Part shown: positions 11,552-25,527 of the stretch, piece by piece
Layout of the letters: each line of letters begins with the position of its first letter
Position numbering within the stretch: the stretch's first letter is position 1
Source of the DNA: Liolophura sinensis
Taxonomy: Eukaryota > Mollusca > Polyplacophora > Chitonida > Chitonidae
Length of the DNA: 64,000 nucleotides
Assembly (NCBI RefSeq): GCF_032854445.1
Contig: NC_088300.1
Location: forward strand, 38,346,458 to 38,410,457
Reading direction: 5' to 3'
Notes under the pieces: generated by a model
What the model was told of the DNA's origin: nothing
What the model saw: only the letters and a program-made list of their open reading frames with translations
Database searches by the model: none
Program-made: the position numbers and the translations under genes

Positions 11552-12110
11552 ATAAATTTTTGTGTAAGGCTTAATAAAGTACTTAATCAGAATTAACATA
11601 CCGATTCACGTCCTATGTCTATACGCAGCACCCTTCGTTAACTTATGTTAAATATTCACAGGAAAATGTGAGCGAGTATTAATTATAAATAAATAATTAT
11701 GTATAAATCAGACTGAGTAAAGGTAAAAACGATATTATCTGCCTTCTTGGTTCCCAACTTTACCTATTTCAAATGTATGGTTCATAGTCCTAAGACACTG
11801 TTTCACTCTTTTAAGCTGCAAAATATACATTACTAAATTGCCAGATGTATAACTGTGTGAGAAATATACAAGTGAACCAAATCGATATAAAATATATTTT
11901 AAAGGAATTTCTTGTCATTAATATATTTATTCGTTTCCATGTGACTGCCTATAAGTGGGATTAAAATTTCACACTGTTTACAACGCGCTGTATTTCCAAA
12001 CAGTTTTGAAACATACATGGAGAGATTTTGGAACCTCATGATAATATTTTTAAGAGATATCTGTGTAAATGATGATATCAAGCAATGATCAACATCATTG
12101 TTAATAATGT

Positions 12111-12159
12111 AGGTGATCACAGACACGTGTCGCTCTGTTGCGGCTTGACACGTGATCTA
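12111..12159 (+). promoter_or_regulatory. ACGTG cluster, U2
   Basis: The first core is changed to AGGTG; the palindrome GACACGTGTC and TGACACGTGATC-type site remain. Confidence 0.22.
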
Positions 12160-13972
12160 GACTGCAAATGTTGTTTGATCACAATGTCGTTCCTGATTAA
12201 ACAGGTAGCAGAGCAATACATGTTTAAACTGATCCACAAACTCCATGTCACGACTGAGATCAATGCTTGTTTATACTAAGTATTTGAAATATATCCATTC
12301 TTTCATGTTTTGATACATTCTTGTATAATGTTTTCCATTATACGAATATTGTAGGATTTGTACATTCTCAAATCGATTGCATACTAGTCAAATTGGACAT
12401 TTTGTAATGGAAGGCTTTATTTACTGACTCTTAAGCAGGGCTTTAAAAGATCAGCTCTGCAGATTTCCTGGTATAAAATTGAGCAGAAACGTCAAAATAC
12501 ATGCAACGTGTTCGACAATTAAATAGAACCACAGTATCTGGAGAGGAATGAGTGGTACAAGACTGTATACGCTTTGATTGAATTACAAAGAATATTCGCT
12601 GTGGCTGTAAAAAGCATCTTTTCTAACATTAACTCGTCAAAGTAACCCTTTAATCAAGTCCCAAAGGAAATGTCACTCAATTGTCACGAATTCAGGGATG
12701 CTTTGTCAGGATCTATAGAGATTAGTATGTGACAAGTAGGGCGAATCCTGATTTGTTATTCAAACAAAGTTAGTATGTTTTGACATGTCAAATAATCGGT
12801 CATCAAAATTAATAAAATGCATTTGATGTGAACGACATCATTGTGTTTAACTCCCAATATCCCCCCAAAAGTTTGAATCTTTATGCACTTCGATGTTATA
12901 AATACTGAATTTTAGCGATGATTGTGGTTCTTTGTGAGTGAACTAAACATACTGGAGCAAGATGGAACGTTTGGTTCAAAATGAAACTGGTGGCTGTTTC
13001 CAAATAGTTCAACTATTTTCTAATCTCATGTAAATTCCGAATCATTGAAAACGTTTATCTTATTTTGCATAGCATTTGTACTGTGGGAGTGTCAAATAAA
13101 ATTCACATACCATTCTATTTACCACTATAAATTAATTTCTATACAAGCATGTTTAATTTTTTGTGTGCATTGTCACGTGGATATGGTCGGTATATTAAGT
13201 TAACTATACAGCCGCTCTGCCACCGCCACGCCATACCCACACCTGAGCAGAGTGATACTATGCAAGGGATAAAACTTAATCCACTTAACTTCACTAAGTA
13301 AATCGACAGAAAGCCGTTTGTCAAAGCTATACCTGTTTATTTTAGTGTGTATTTATGTGTACATGTAGGCCTACACTTTGTTCTAGTTTCACTTTGTTGG
13401 AAAGCTACTGTGGGTCAAACGTTCACAATATAGTTGAAGCACACACGTGAAGGTTGTGCTTTCTAGTAGTTTTTCTAAGAAAATTAAGAGAGCGTACATA
13501 AGTGTCTATAGGACAGTGAACAACAGCATTGTGAACAATGCACTTGATCACTGACACGTGGCATTCAGCTCTCGCTTGACACCTAATTTAGATAATATAT
13601 ATGTTAACTGATCAGCGTCACTCATGATTAAACAGGTAGCAAACAATACACGTACATGCTTAAACTGCTTCACAAACACCATGTCATAACTAAGCTCATT
13701 GCGAACATTAATTATTTTAAATATATTCATTCTATTAAGTTTTATTAATTTCTTCCCATTCTCAGAAAGCGCAGAATTGGGATGTGCTTTTCTCTTTTTT
13801 TTCTAATGAGCATTTCCCTGTTTCTTGTATGAGCTTTATTTTTTGAAGGAAGACAGGTTTTAGTTGAGAAGGCTAAGGAAGGATAAAGATTTGTTGTATG
13901 AAGATGTCCTATCGTGTGTTAAAGAAGAATGAAAGAAAGCAGGTGTAAACAACACGAATCATGATTCACAAA

Positions 13973-14376
13973 TTAAAAACACAAATTTTAATTAATTTTT
14001 ATAATTCATGTAAGTAGCAGTGTTACTTGCGTTTATAAAAGTTTGGGTGGAACAGATTTCCTTAACAACTTGTATATTGAAAACTCGACATCGACTTTTT
14101 GAAACTCAACAAACGTGGAGTTTTGGGGATGGATACAAACATATATCTAAATTCCACTTAGTATTTTTGCCGGAAAAATTAAAAAAAAAATTGCACAAAA
14201 CTCTGAACTTACCACCATTTTTTCAATTTTTAATACTTTCAGAAGATTGTTACTTGTGGTTTCTACATTAACGGCACCCTTTAGCCCCTCTCTCTCCCCC
14301 GAGCATTGCAGTGCTTTCATAAGGGATGTATATTAATCCATTTAACTTCATTAAAGTTTCTCAATTGGTTGTTTTT
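13973..14376 (+). repeat. 390-bp module, forward copy, U2
   Basis: Forward copy without an inverted partner in this unit. It includes an 83-codon open frame from an unconvincing start. Confidence 0.7.
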
Positions 14377-14657
14377 ACAGCAAGGTGGTGGTAAACGACG
14401 ATTAATCTGTTTTATATGTGTCTGGGAAAAAATTAGACATGGTGAATACAGTCTGCATCAAGTGTTTTTTCTATTTTGAGAAAAGTGCAAAATTCCTTTA
14501 AAACGGCATGCGGAATTTGATTTAACCTCATTTTAATCACAAATGGTATCACGTAAGAGTTCATTAGTCTTTCTCATTTTTTTTTCACGAAAGTATTTTT
14601 GAGCATTGAAGATTTGAAGATTTCAGACTATTTGCTGATTAGTTAATTCTTGGTTTC

Positions 14658-14785
<128 letters not shown>

Positions 14786-15241
14786 ATGATGATGACTGAT
14801 GACCATTGGTGTTAAGTAATCCTAATCTTAATTCATATCTATAAACATACAGCACATGGTAATAATCATTTCTCAATATTGTTGAGAGGAGGAGGGACAA
14901 TAACAGTCTCAATTCCCAGGCACGTTACAAATGTCAAGCAAACAATGAAATTATACACTGTTTTGTTTGGAAGCCGATCGAGGACCAGTCGTTATTTGGT
15001 TGATGGATTGATGAACAATTAATCATCTTAATATCTTCAATATACGATTTAATTCTCACGAACCACCGAGAGGCCATGTTTTTTCCCCTCATGCATCCCC
15101 TGGTCAACACAACTGTGCCTCTGTGGTCAGTCTTTGGACTGGACTGGTCAGTTGCTGTGTCTTATCTCACCTTGGTCAATCTAACCGTTGTTCTCAAGAG
15201 TTGAGCGGCCATGGATTCGTCTTGTGACACAATACTCTCAC

Positions 15242-15270
15242 GGTCAGGTAACCTTAAGTGCAGTATAAAT
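15242..15270 (+). promoter_or_regulatory. Upstream promoter-like block, U2 (degenerate)
   Basis: GGTCAGGTAACC at 15242-15253 and TATAAAT at 15264-15270, as in U1. Confidence 0.35.
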
Positions 15271-16788
15271 TTAGAGGAATGATGTCCACTCTCTCCCCCG
15301 GGTAGTGTTGTGCTATCATAAGGGATATAAATTAATCCATTCAACTTCATTAAAGTTTTCTCAATTGGTTGTTTTTACAGCAAGGTGGTGGTAATCGCCG
15401 ATTAATCTGTTTTATATGTGCCTGGGAAAATGTTGGCGTGATGGACAGAAAATGGCCTTGTTCACATAGGCGGACATCGTGTGGTTTTGTCACTTTGAAG
15501 AAAAAAAACGGTGGTGAAAAAAAAGTAGTGAATTTTCCGCAGACAATTGAGTTGCCAATCGCATGATGTAAGACTTTACATTTTTAATTACGACCGAGAG
15601 TCTTTCGTGCTATTTACAAACAAAGATTCCCAGAACAACAATGGAAATAACTTGTACGAAATGAAATGAAATGAATAAAGCCGCTTGTGGTTTTATTAAA
15701 AGAAAAAATTACAACCTCACAGTGTCTTGGATTCTCCTCCGAAGCATGTCTTTGTTATCTCTATACAGCTTGACCAGACTGGCCGCCTAATGAGCGGTTT
15801 CCTGTGAGGATATCTCAAGTACATGTTCGGGTGAAATACACACATGGCGGCATAAACCGTTATGTCTGATGTTAATTCATTTCGATTAAGATGTAGCAAG
15901 CGTCTTAATAACTGTTAATGATTTTTTGTAGAGAGGGACAGATTACCAGTCACCATTCTGGACAAAAACGACATGTCCGGGTGAAATATGTACATTGCCA
16001 CTCAAATACCCGTTATGTCTAATATTATTTCATGTCAGTAACAATGCAGCACGTTTAATAACAACAGACAACAAGGTTAACATTGGGCATTCTCGACAAC
16101 GTTACAAGAGAATAATAAATTCATCATATGAAGAACAGTTTGAGATTTTCTGATAATTTAGCCATACCAAGCCACAAAAAGTGCCATTTGTTATCTCACT
16201 ACCTTTTCCTCTACTATACAGGATCAATCAGCGAGGTTCTCTATCGGCTTCCATAATAAGTAATTTGAGGGCTTATGTATTAGTTGCTATGTCTCACAAT
16301 CGATAACATACGTCTGGGTGATTACCATTATTCACACACATCCAACTGAATACGAGAGATTTGCTAAACAAAATCTGCTAAAACTACCTGAAAATTGGTA
16401 TAATTAAAAGAAAAATAATATATGTTTGTTAAAACTTATGAGTGTGTGGGTGTCTGTGTGATTAAGTGACATCTTCAATGTTCATTACATCCTCTAATCT
16501 GCAAGAACCACTACGAGCTAGGTCACTCTGTGGTCCGTCGATATTGGGTTGATGGATTGATGATTAATTATTTGTTTTAATATCTTCATTATACGATTTA
16601 ATTCTCACGAACCACCGAGAAGCCATGTTTTTCTCCTTCATGCACCCCCTGGTCAATACAACTGTGCCTCTGTGGTCAGTCTTTGGACTGGACTTGTCAG
16701 TTGTTGGGTCATCTCACCTTGGTCAATCTGACCGTTGTTCTCAAGAGCTGAGTGGCCGTGGACTCGTCTCGTGACAAGATGCTCTCAC

Positions 16789-16817
16789 GGTCACGTGACC
16801 TTACGTGCACTATAAAT
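16789..16817 (+). promoter_or_regulatory. PNT gene promoter, U2
   Basis: Palindrome at 16789-16800 and TATAAAT at 16811-16817, with the same 22-base spacing as in U1. The core is still intact although the gene it serves is broken. Confidence 0.65.
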
Positions 16818-17253
16818 TCTGAGGAATGCCGTCCACATGTCACAAGTCTCTGGTAAATCATCCCGATGTCACCGTCTGAAAACAGAACTTTTCAGAGAAA
16901 TTGAGCTTATCTATGAACGAACTACGGGTGGTGAATATAAAACAGAAAGGTAAACCACGTATACTGTTTATTGGTTTGTTATAAATATATCTCAACAACC
17001 CTATAACATTTGCAACCAGTGGATATTTTTATGTCGTAACAATGTTAAGAGTTTGGGAGAATTTGCTGTGAATACACTTGTTCTACAATAAATTATAAGT
17101 TACAATTTGCCATGAGGTCTGGGTCGATGGAACCCGATTGAAAGCTTGATATTCCTTGTACCACGATGTTAATAGTGTAAATGTTTCTTTACAACCGGTT
17201 TTGTCTTATTCTGTTTCAAGGTTCTGCTGCTTAGTGAGATTGAAATTACCGCC

Positions 17254-17636
17254 ATGTGTCAGGAGGACCAAGTTGTACCGAATGTGTCGGACATACTCAG
17301 GATGGACCAATCAAATGAACTGTGTGAAAACGCCATGCTTGGTGAAGGTGCAGTAAAACTCTATCGTGCTTCGTCAGTCATTACTATTTGCTTTGTATTT
17401 TTTGTAAAGAATGCCTCTAATACGTTCAACTGCATGGTAATGTTAGAGGAACTTCCCGAAAATGGCACAATAACTGTAACTCGTACTTTTTCTCCTCAGA
17501 TCCCCGGTGTTGGTCACGTGATGATGTCCGCCAATGGCTGCGCTGTATGAAACTGAACAACAACCTGGATGTGAATGTGAATATTTTACCTATGAACGGA
17601 AAAGGGACTTTGTCTGATATCTCTGGAGACGTTTAG
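17254..17636 (+). pseudogene. PNT-domain-only gene, copy 2 (B type, frameshifted)
   Basis: Exon 2 is open (coding from 17254 to 17341, donor gtgaag instead of gtaaag) and exon 3 begins at 17500 after tctcctcag. The domain starts as DPRCWSRDDVRQWL. An extra G in the run after the AACGGA codons (about 17600) shifts the frame, and translation stops at 17634-17636, before the last two helices. A second one-base insertion (an extra A near 17641) lies further on and does not restore the frame. The intact homologue would end at 17710. The product, if made, would be an incomplete domain. Confidence 0.75.
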
Positions 17637-17957
17637 GAAAACATATTCCCCGGGGAGGAGAAGTACTATACAGGGATCTCTGGAGGAGGGTGGGGACTTA
17701 CAATCACTAAATAAATAAGTGCTATATATACAATTGAATATATTATAACAGACAGCTCATTATATAATATACAGATAGTGCATGGTGTGGAGTGGATCAC
17801 CAGGAATGGTCAGCTCGAGAGAAGTAACATTCAACTTGTTGAGAGCTGGGAGACTTTAAATCGCCGAATTAGTACGTCGATAAGGAAGCTTGTGCGGTTG
17901 TTTACTTTATGAACAAGTAGACGTCAGAGAGCTCTCAAAGGGAGATAACTGCTGTGG

Positions 17958-17963
17958 AATAAA
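17958..17963 (+). terminator. Polyadenylation signal, U2
   Basis: AATAAA at the position equivalent to 8987 in U1. Confidence 0.4.
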
Positions 17964-18240
17964 CGCACGTGATCGTTGGACAATTAGCATGAGATTGTTG
18001 GATATTGTCTTGTGAATTTGGATAATACTTTGTGAACGTGACGTTGCATTCCATGGCGCCCGTGAACATTGTACATCACGTTTTGCGGAATATCATGTAA
18101 CCGTCTCTCGACAATAGAATTGAGAAATACCCTGAGTATAATACTATAATTCATAAACTGTAAATAAATATATAAGCAAAACATCACCTGTTGTATGCCT
18201 TCTGTTTATGAACTTGGTTAATAGGAGTGTACTAGAAGTA

Positions 18241-18888
18241 ACTACCGGGCAAAAGAAACGTATAACCTTGTTCAGCACCACAAGAAAGAGAAAGAAAGAC
18301 AGACAGTATCAACATGATAAGCATTATATTTGCAATAAACCATTTTCCAAGTTCTGTTCAAAAATTCAAAGCCATATGGATATTACACTTGCTGTCAGGC
18401 CGAGTAAAGAAGGCATGGGGTAAATCTGAAAAATTACACAAATGCAAGTAAAGGGACTCCCTTAAAAAGGTGTACCTAATGTCCTATCATGTCATAAGAC
18501 AGATCGTTAGTGGCGTGTGTGAGCACCGATTGCATCAATTAAAGCCAAAATACGTCTCCTCATGGAGTCGTCAGCCGCCGGATGACGTCAATCAGGAATT
18601 CTGTCCTATTCCTCAAATAAAGCCTGTTCGAGCTGTTGCCTGTTTTGTGGGGGAGGGACGCGTTGTCTCAGACGTCGATCAAGATGATCCCACAGATGCT
18701 CTAAGGGATTCATGTCTGGCGATCGTGCTGGCCAAGGCAGTACGTTGACATCAACGGTGTCCAGATAATTTAGTACAACTCTGGCGGTATGAGGTCGTGC
18801 ATTGTCCTGCTGCAAAAGGATTATTCAACTTATTTTTCCATAGAAAAAACTGCATTTAAAAGTTATACGTTTCTTTTGCCCAGTAGTT
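18241..18888 (-). mobile_element. Tc1-like element, internally deleted, U3
   Basis: Inverted termini ACTACCGGGCAAAAGAAACG and its near-complement at 18870-18888, flanked by TA target duplications (18239-18240 and 18889-18890). The 648-bp element is about half the usual Tc1 length. Empty sites with a single TA are visible near 9230, 28345 and 36650. Only the C-terminal third of the transposase remains. Confidence 0.85.
18606..18815 (-). pseudogene. Tc1 transposase C-terminal remnant, U3
   Basis: Encodes QQDNARPHTA… and SPDMNPLEHLWDHLDRR, the second and third parts of a DD34E catalytic core: Asp in QQDN and Glu in PLEH with 34 residues between. The first catalytic Asp and the DNA-binding domain are missing. 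A Trp codon changed to TAG (about 18606) ends this copy earlier than its sisters. Confidence 0.85.
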
Positions 18889-19041
18889 TATATATCTGTT
18901 TGTATATTTTGGAAATTGAATACTGTATATTTGAAACAAGCGTGGTGGTAATCGACAATGAAGTAACTGTTTTGTTATTTCAAACTGCCGCCATTAATCA
19001 TTAAATTTGTCCTGTAGGCCAATCTACGCACATCCCATGCA

Positions 19042-19134
19042 ATGGACGAGTTAATTAAGTTGTTGCATTCCCATCGTACTGATTTGAATGATGGCGTTTT
19101 ATGTTGTACTGAACTGTTCACTTACACAATGATG
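19042..19134 (+). pseudogene. E1 exon-like piece, U3 (frameshifted)
   Basis: One T is missing in the CTGTTTCAC segment relative to the other copies, so the frame is shifted before the donor site. Confidence 0.25.
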
Positions 19135-19271
19135 GTAAGTTTTGTAGATGTAACTCCTAACTTTAGGCCACGGCCGAACCCACGATATCTGGATTCGGAA
19201 TCGAATTTTATCCGTATGAAAGGTTACGGCGATTGTAAGAATAAGGCTGAAATACTGCCAATATGGTGTGT

Positions 19272-19527
19272 GTTTATTTATTTGTTTATTTTATTGGTGT
19301 TTAACGCCGTACTCAAGAATTTTTCACTTATGCGACGGTGGCCAACATTATAGTGGGAGGAAACCGGACAGTGGCCCGGGGGAAACCCACGACCCTGTGC
19401 AGTGGAAGCCACCAAGAACTGGACCAAGGCGTCCGCACTGATGACAGTGTGTTAGCACAGCACAATGACACAGGGGCCTAAAACTAGGCCACAGATGGAC
19501 AAGACGACCATGGGCCTGGCAATTCGG
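19272..19527 (+). mobile_element. SINE-like interspersed repeat, U3
   Basis: As in U1 but with the extra 16-base palindrome GGCCTAAAACTAGGCC near 19476. Confidence 0.6.
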
Positions 19528-21010
19528 TCGGTTGTCACATGTATTTTTAGCAAAAATGTAAACGCGCGTTGAAATTTTATGCTGTTTTCTCTCAGAATGA
19601 TAGATAACGTGTTAACTTAATAATATGGGTAAGAATTCGTTATCAACTGTGGCTTCAATTTCCACCAGATGTATCGCATTTTAGAGGAATAATCTATGAG
19701 CTATGGATTGGTGGGTAATCACAGTTCACAGCACTCAGTACCGAGTGTGCCCACCGCTGGCATCATGAAGAGCTGTGGGGCCGATCAGCTGTTATCGTTC
19801 TAGAATGTGCGTAAGCACACTGGCACTTACTCCTATGAAGTAACAAGTTACAACCGATAAGGCAGTAACAAGTTATGGTAACAGAGAGTATTATTTTACT
19901 CACCCTGTCTGCGGTAGTCTAAATGTACATGTACAAGTGTAATAGCCTGCATGGAGTTATTCAGCATTGAGGTTTACCCTGAAAGCGATTGTGGCGTGTT
20001 TTGTTTTATACGGATCTTGGTGATTTCTGATACATTGGCAGATCGTGGAACCCATTACAACGTTACAACAGCTTATCGTATATTATAAATCCATATACTG
20101 TAAGTAAATATGTAAACGAATCACTGCCTCTTGTATGTGTTCTGTTTTTCAGCAGTGTTCCTGTCTGTACATCGCGGTATACTAGTAATGGAATGGACGT
20201 GAAACAAATGTGGTGATAATGTACAAAACAATTTCCTTAATCAAGGAAAATATTAACAATATCTAATGTTGGCAAATGCATGTATTTCCGGCAATGAACG
20301 AGTTCGCTAAGCTGTTACACTTCCACGCATGGCACTGATTTGACACATTGGTGTTTCATGATGTACTCCAGAAGTTTTCACGTATGGAAGGACACTGGGT
20401 TAGAGACTGTGATGGTGTTGGTATATAAATGGTTCTGGCAAAATTGGCCAAGCCCATTAGAAGAATGCACTGACAATCTGCTCAACAGTGCACGTGTCTA
20501 ATTAATCCGTCTGGTGCAAACAAAAGGTCGGTAAGATGAAAGGACAAAAACAATGTTGGACTATGAAAAAAAACCCAACAACATTTATAAGCTATATAAA
20601 TTATAGCGTTGTGCTGAACAATGTACCCGGGTAATTTAGGCCCAGAAAGGTGCAAATCCTCATCCTCTCTCTCTCTCTCTCTGATCCCCATGTACCCAGC
20701 TCTGCGTGCGCCTTGCCCTGTTTCTTACATAACGTTGGTGATAAAACTTAGCACCTCGAACATACGTTAAATACATTCTTTACAAAACCGCTTATTATTG
20801 ATAATGCCATAGGGGGTGCGTATTTTATGACTCTGGTTTTCGTATCCACTTTGATCTTGCCTATTTGCCTACGATCTCCACTTTCCGGTACATCAAAGGA
20901 CCAGACAATATGCCATGATGCCATCATCATATGACATTCCACTACAATCTTTCTCACAGGTTGCAAACGTTATATGTTTGTCGAGATATATTTTTAACAA
21001 ACAAATGAAC

Positions 21011-21400
21011 AACCAACTGAAAAAACTTTAATGAAGTTAAATGCATTAATTTATATCCCTTATGAAAGCACCGCAATGCTCAGGGGAGAGAGAGGGGCTA
21101 AAGGGTGCCGTTAATGTAGAAACCACAAGTAACAATATTCTAGAAATATTAAAAATCGAAAAAATGGTGGTAACTTCAGAGTTCTGTGTAATTTTTTAAA
21201 AAATTTTCTTCAAAAATACTAAGTGAAATTTAGATAAATTGCATCCATCCCAAAAACTCGACGTTTGTTGGGTTTCAAAAAGTCGATGTCGAGTTTTCAA
21301 TATACAAATTGTTAAGGAAATCTGTTCCACCTAAACTTTTATAAACGCAAGTAACACTGATACTGACATGAATTATAAAAATTAATTAAAATTTGTGTTT
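21011..21400 (-). repeat. 390-bp module, inverted copy, U3
   Basis: Same place and orientation as in U1; partner at 24283-24686. Confidence 0.75.
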
Positions 21401-22419
21401 TGTGCCACCATACTTATTGGCAATTCCATATCTACTCCGACCGGGAATATTTTCACACCTTAACACACCTAGAGATGTCATTGTGTGTACAACACCTTGG
21501 GGTAAATTCTTCATTTTGATAAAATTTGGCAAACCATAATATTTTTCGGCTTGTTATAAAAATGCGATGAAACTTACTTAGACAGACAAGGGTGATAAGG
21601 CTTTCCAAGAATAGACTGAGGCAACATAAGACGTGCTTTCATATTTTAAACTATTTATACATATTCTCAAAAGCTGTATCTTAGTCTTTAAGATAAGTCA
21701 GTTGAATAAATGCCTTTAAATAAATATGTCTCTTGTAGATTGGAAGTTTTAATTCTGAACTCACAAAAAGAAAGATACTGAATGTTAACTGATCAGGGAT
21801 TATACTTGCCGGACCTGATCACGGATTGGTGAATTTCAAAACTTCAAACTCTTGAACAATTGCACACTGAGAAATATAAAGAGCGGTTTCCTGAGTATTA
21901 TAGAGCATGGTATATACACTACTTATCAACAATTACTATACATCTAGGTATATACACTTCCTGTATGGGAGCACGCGAAAAGTGCCTGTTTTGTTTTTGT
22001 CTAGTTTTGATAGTCCTGGCTGGAACAAACACCAGATGGTGATACATAAACTGAAACTTATATTTGGTACCGCTTAGATGAATTTTTGTATCAGGTTTAA
22101 GAAATTGCTTAATCAGAATTAACATAACGATTCACGTTTTATGTCTATACACAACACCCTTCGTTAACTTATATTTAATATTCACAAGAAAATGTGAGCG
22201 AGTGTTAATTCTAAGTAAATAATTATTTATAAATCAGGCTAAGTAAAGGTAAAAAACGATATTATCTGCATTCTTGGTTGCTAACTTTACCTATTTCAAA
22301 TGGATGCCAATAAGTGAGACTAAAATTTCACACTGTTTACAACGCGCTATAGTTCCTAACAGTTTTGAAACATACATGGAAAGAGATCAAGCAGTGATCA
22401 GCATCATTGTGAATAATGT

Positions 22420-22466
22420 ACGTGATCACAGACACGTGTCACTCTGTTGAGGCTTGACACGTGATC
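22420..22466 (+). promoter_or_regulatory. ACGTG cluster, U3
   Basis: All three cores as in U1. Confidence 0.22.
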
Positions 22467-24282
22467 TAGACTACAAATGTTATTTGATCACAATGTCGTT
22501 CCTGATGAAACAGGTAGCAGAGCAATAAATGTTTAAACTGATCCACAACACCATAGCACGACTGAGATCAATGCTTGTTTATGCTAAGCATTTTAAATAT
22601 ATCTATTCTTTTATGTTTTGTTCTATCCTTGGATAATTTTCTCCATTAAAGGAATATTGTAGGATTTGTACATTCTCAAAGCGATTGCATACTAGTCAAA
22701 TTGGACATTTTGTAATGGAAGGCTTTATTTACTGACTCTTAAGCAGGACCTGAAAATATTAGGTCTGCAGACTTTTCTGATGTAAATTTCAGCAGAAACT
22801 TCAAAATACATGCAACGTGTTCGACAATCAAATAGAACCACAGTATCTGGAGAGGACTGAGTGGTACAAGACTGTATACGCTTTGATTGCCTTAGAAAGA
22901 ATATTCGCTGTGGCTGTTAAAAGCATCTTTTCTAACATTAACTCGTCAAAGTAACCCTTTAATCAAGTCCCAAAGGAAATGTCACTCAATTGTCACGAAT
23001 TCAGGGATGCTTTGTCAGGATCTATAGAGATTAGTATGTGACAAGCTGGGCGAATCCTGATTTGTTATTCAAACAAAGTTAGTATGTTTTGACATGTCAA
23101 ATAGTCGGTCATCAAAATTAATAAAATGCATTTGATGTGAACGACATCATTGTGTTCAACTCCCAATATCCCCCCAAAAGTTTGAATCTTTATGCACTTC
23201 GATGTTATAAATACTGTATATCAGCGATGATTGTGGTTCTTTGTGAGTTAGCTATACATACTGGTGCAAGATGGAACGTTTGGTTCAAAATGAAACTGGT
23301 GGCTGTTTCCAAATAGTTCAACTATTTTCTGATCTTATGTAAATTCCGAATCATTGAAAACGTTTATCTTATTTTGCATAGCATTTGTACTGTGGGAGTG
23401 TCAAATAAAATTCACATACCATTCTATTTACCACTATAAATTAATTTCTATACAAGCATCTCTAATTTTTTGTGTGCATTGTCACGTGGATATGGTCGGT
23501 ATATTAAGTTAACTATACAGCCGCTCTGCCACCGCCACGCCATACCCACACCTGAGCAGAGTGATACTATGTAAGGGATAAAACTTAATCCACTTAACTT
23601 CACTAAGAAAATCGTCAGAAAGCCGTTTGTCAAAGCAGTACCTGTTTATTTTAGCGTGTATTTATGTTTACATGTAGGGCCTACACTTTGTTCTAGTTTC
23701 ACTTTGTTGGAAAGCTACTGTGGGTCAAACGTTCACAATATAGTTGAAGCACACACGTGAAGGTTGTGCTTTCTAGTAGTTTTTCTAAGAAAATTAAGAG
23801 AGCGTACATAAGTGTCTATAGGACAGTGAACAACAGCATTGTGAACAATGCACTTGATCACTGACATGTGGCATTCAGCTCTCGCTTGACACCTAATTTA
23901 GACTATATATATGTTAACTGATCAGCGTCACTCATGATTAAACAGGTAGCAAACAATACACGTACATGCTTAAACTGCTTCACAAACACCATGTCATAAC
24001 TAAGCTCATTGCGAACATTAATTATTTTAAATATATTCATTCTATTAAGTTTTATTAATTTCTTCCCTTTCTCAGAAAGCGCAGAATTGGGATGTGCTTT
24101 TCTCTTTTTTTTTCTAATGAGCAATTCCCTGTTTCTTGTATGAGCTTTATTTTTTGAAGGAAGACAGGTTTTAGTTGAGAAGGCTAAGGAAGGATAAAGA
24201 TTTGTGGTGTGAAGATATCCTATCGTGTGTTAAAGAAGAATGAAAGAAAGCAGGTGTAAACAACACGAATCATGATTCACAA

Positions 24283-24686
24283 ATGAAAAACACAAATTTT
24301 AATTAATTTTTATAATTCATGTAAGTAGCAGTGTTACTTGCGTTTATAAAAGTTTGGGTGGAACAGATTTCCTTAACAACTTGTATATTGAAAACTCGAC
24401 ATCGACTTTTTGAAACTCAACAAACGTCGAGTTTTGGTGATGGATACAAACATATATCTAAATTCCACTTAGTATTTTTGCCGGAAAAATTAAAAAAAAA
24501 ATTGCACAAAACTCTGAACTTACCACCATTTTTTCAATTTTTAATACTTCCAGAAGATTATTACTTGTGGTTTCTACATTAACGGCACCCTTTAGCCCCT
24601 CTCTCTCCCGAGCATTGTAGTGCTTTCATAAGGGATGTATATTAATACATTTAACTTCGTTAAAGTTTTCTCAATTGGTTGTTTTT
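24283..24686 (+). repeat. 390-bp module, forward copy, U3
   Basis: Contains the inverted arms AAAACTCGAC (24391-24400) and GTCGAGTTTT (24426-24435), a potential hairpin with a 25-base loop. Confidence 0.7.
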
Positions 24687-24957
24687 ACAGCCAGGTGGTG
24701 GTAAACGACGATTAATCTGTTTTATATGTGTCTGGGAAAAAATAGACATGGTGAATACAGTCAGCATCAAGTGGTTTTTCTATTTTGAGAAAAGTGAAGA
24801 ATTCCTTTAAAACGGCATGCGGAATTTGATTTAACCTCATTTTAACCACAAATGGTATCACGTAAGAGTTCATTAGTCTTTCTTTATTTTTTTTCACGAA
24901 AGTATTTTTGAGCATTGAAGATTTCAGACTATTTGCTGATTAGTTAATGCTTGGTTT

Positions 24958-24959
<2 letters not shown>

Positions 24960-25042
<83 letters not shown>
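24960..25042. repeat. TA dinucleotide tract, U3
   Basis: About 83 bases of TA followed by GATGATGATG. Confidence 0.95.
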
Positions 25043-25046
<4 letters not shown>

Positions 25047-25499
25047 ATGATGACTGATGACCATTGGTGTTAAGTCATCCTAATGTTAATTCATATCTAT
25101 AAACATACAGCACATGGTAATAATCATTTCTCAATATTGTTGAGAGGAGGAGGGACAATAACTGTCTCAATTCCCAGGCACGTTACAAATGTCAAGCAAA
25201 CAATGAAATTATACACTGTTTTGTTTGGAAGCCGATCGAGGACCAGTCGTTATTTGGTTGATGGATTGATGAACAATTAATCATCTTAATATCTTCAATA
25301 TACGATTTAATTCTCACGAACCACCGAGAGGCTATGTTTTTTCCCCTCATGCATCCCCTGGTCAACACAACTGTGCCTCTGTGGTCAGTCTTTGGACTGG
25401 ACTGGTCAGTTGCTGTGTCTTATCTCACCTTGGTCAATCTAACCGTTGTTCACAAGAGTTGAGCGCCCATGGATTCGTCTTGTGACACAATACTCTCAC

Positions 25500-25527
25500 G
25501 GTCAGGTAACCTTAAGTCAGTATAAAT
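25500..25527 (+). promoter_or_regulatory. Upstream promoter-like block, U3 (degenerate)
   Basis: GGTCAGGTAACC, then a one-base shorter spacer, then TATAAAT at 25521-25527. Confidence 0.33.

Noticed and set aside
17254-17550. 98-codon plus-strand frame through copy 2 exon 2, intron and exon 3
   Set aside because: It reads through the intron in a frame that conflicts with the PNT domain, and is open only because of local changes in this copy.
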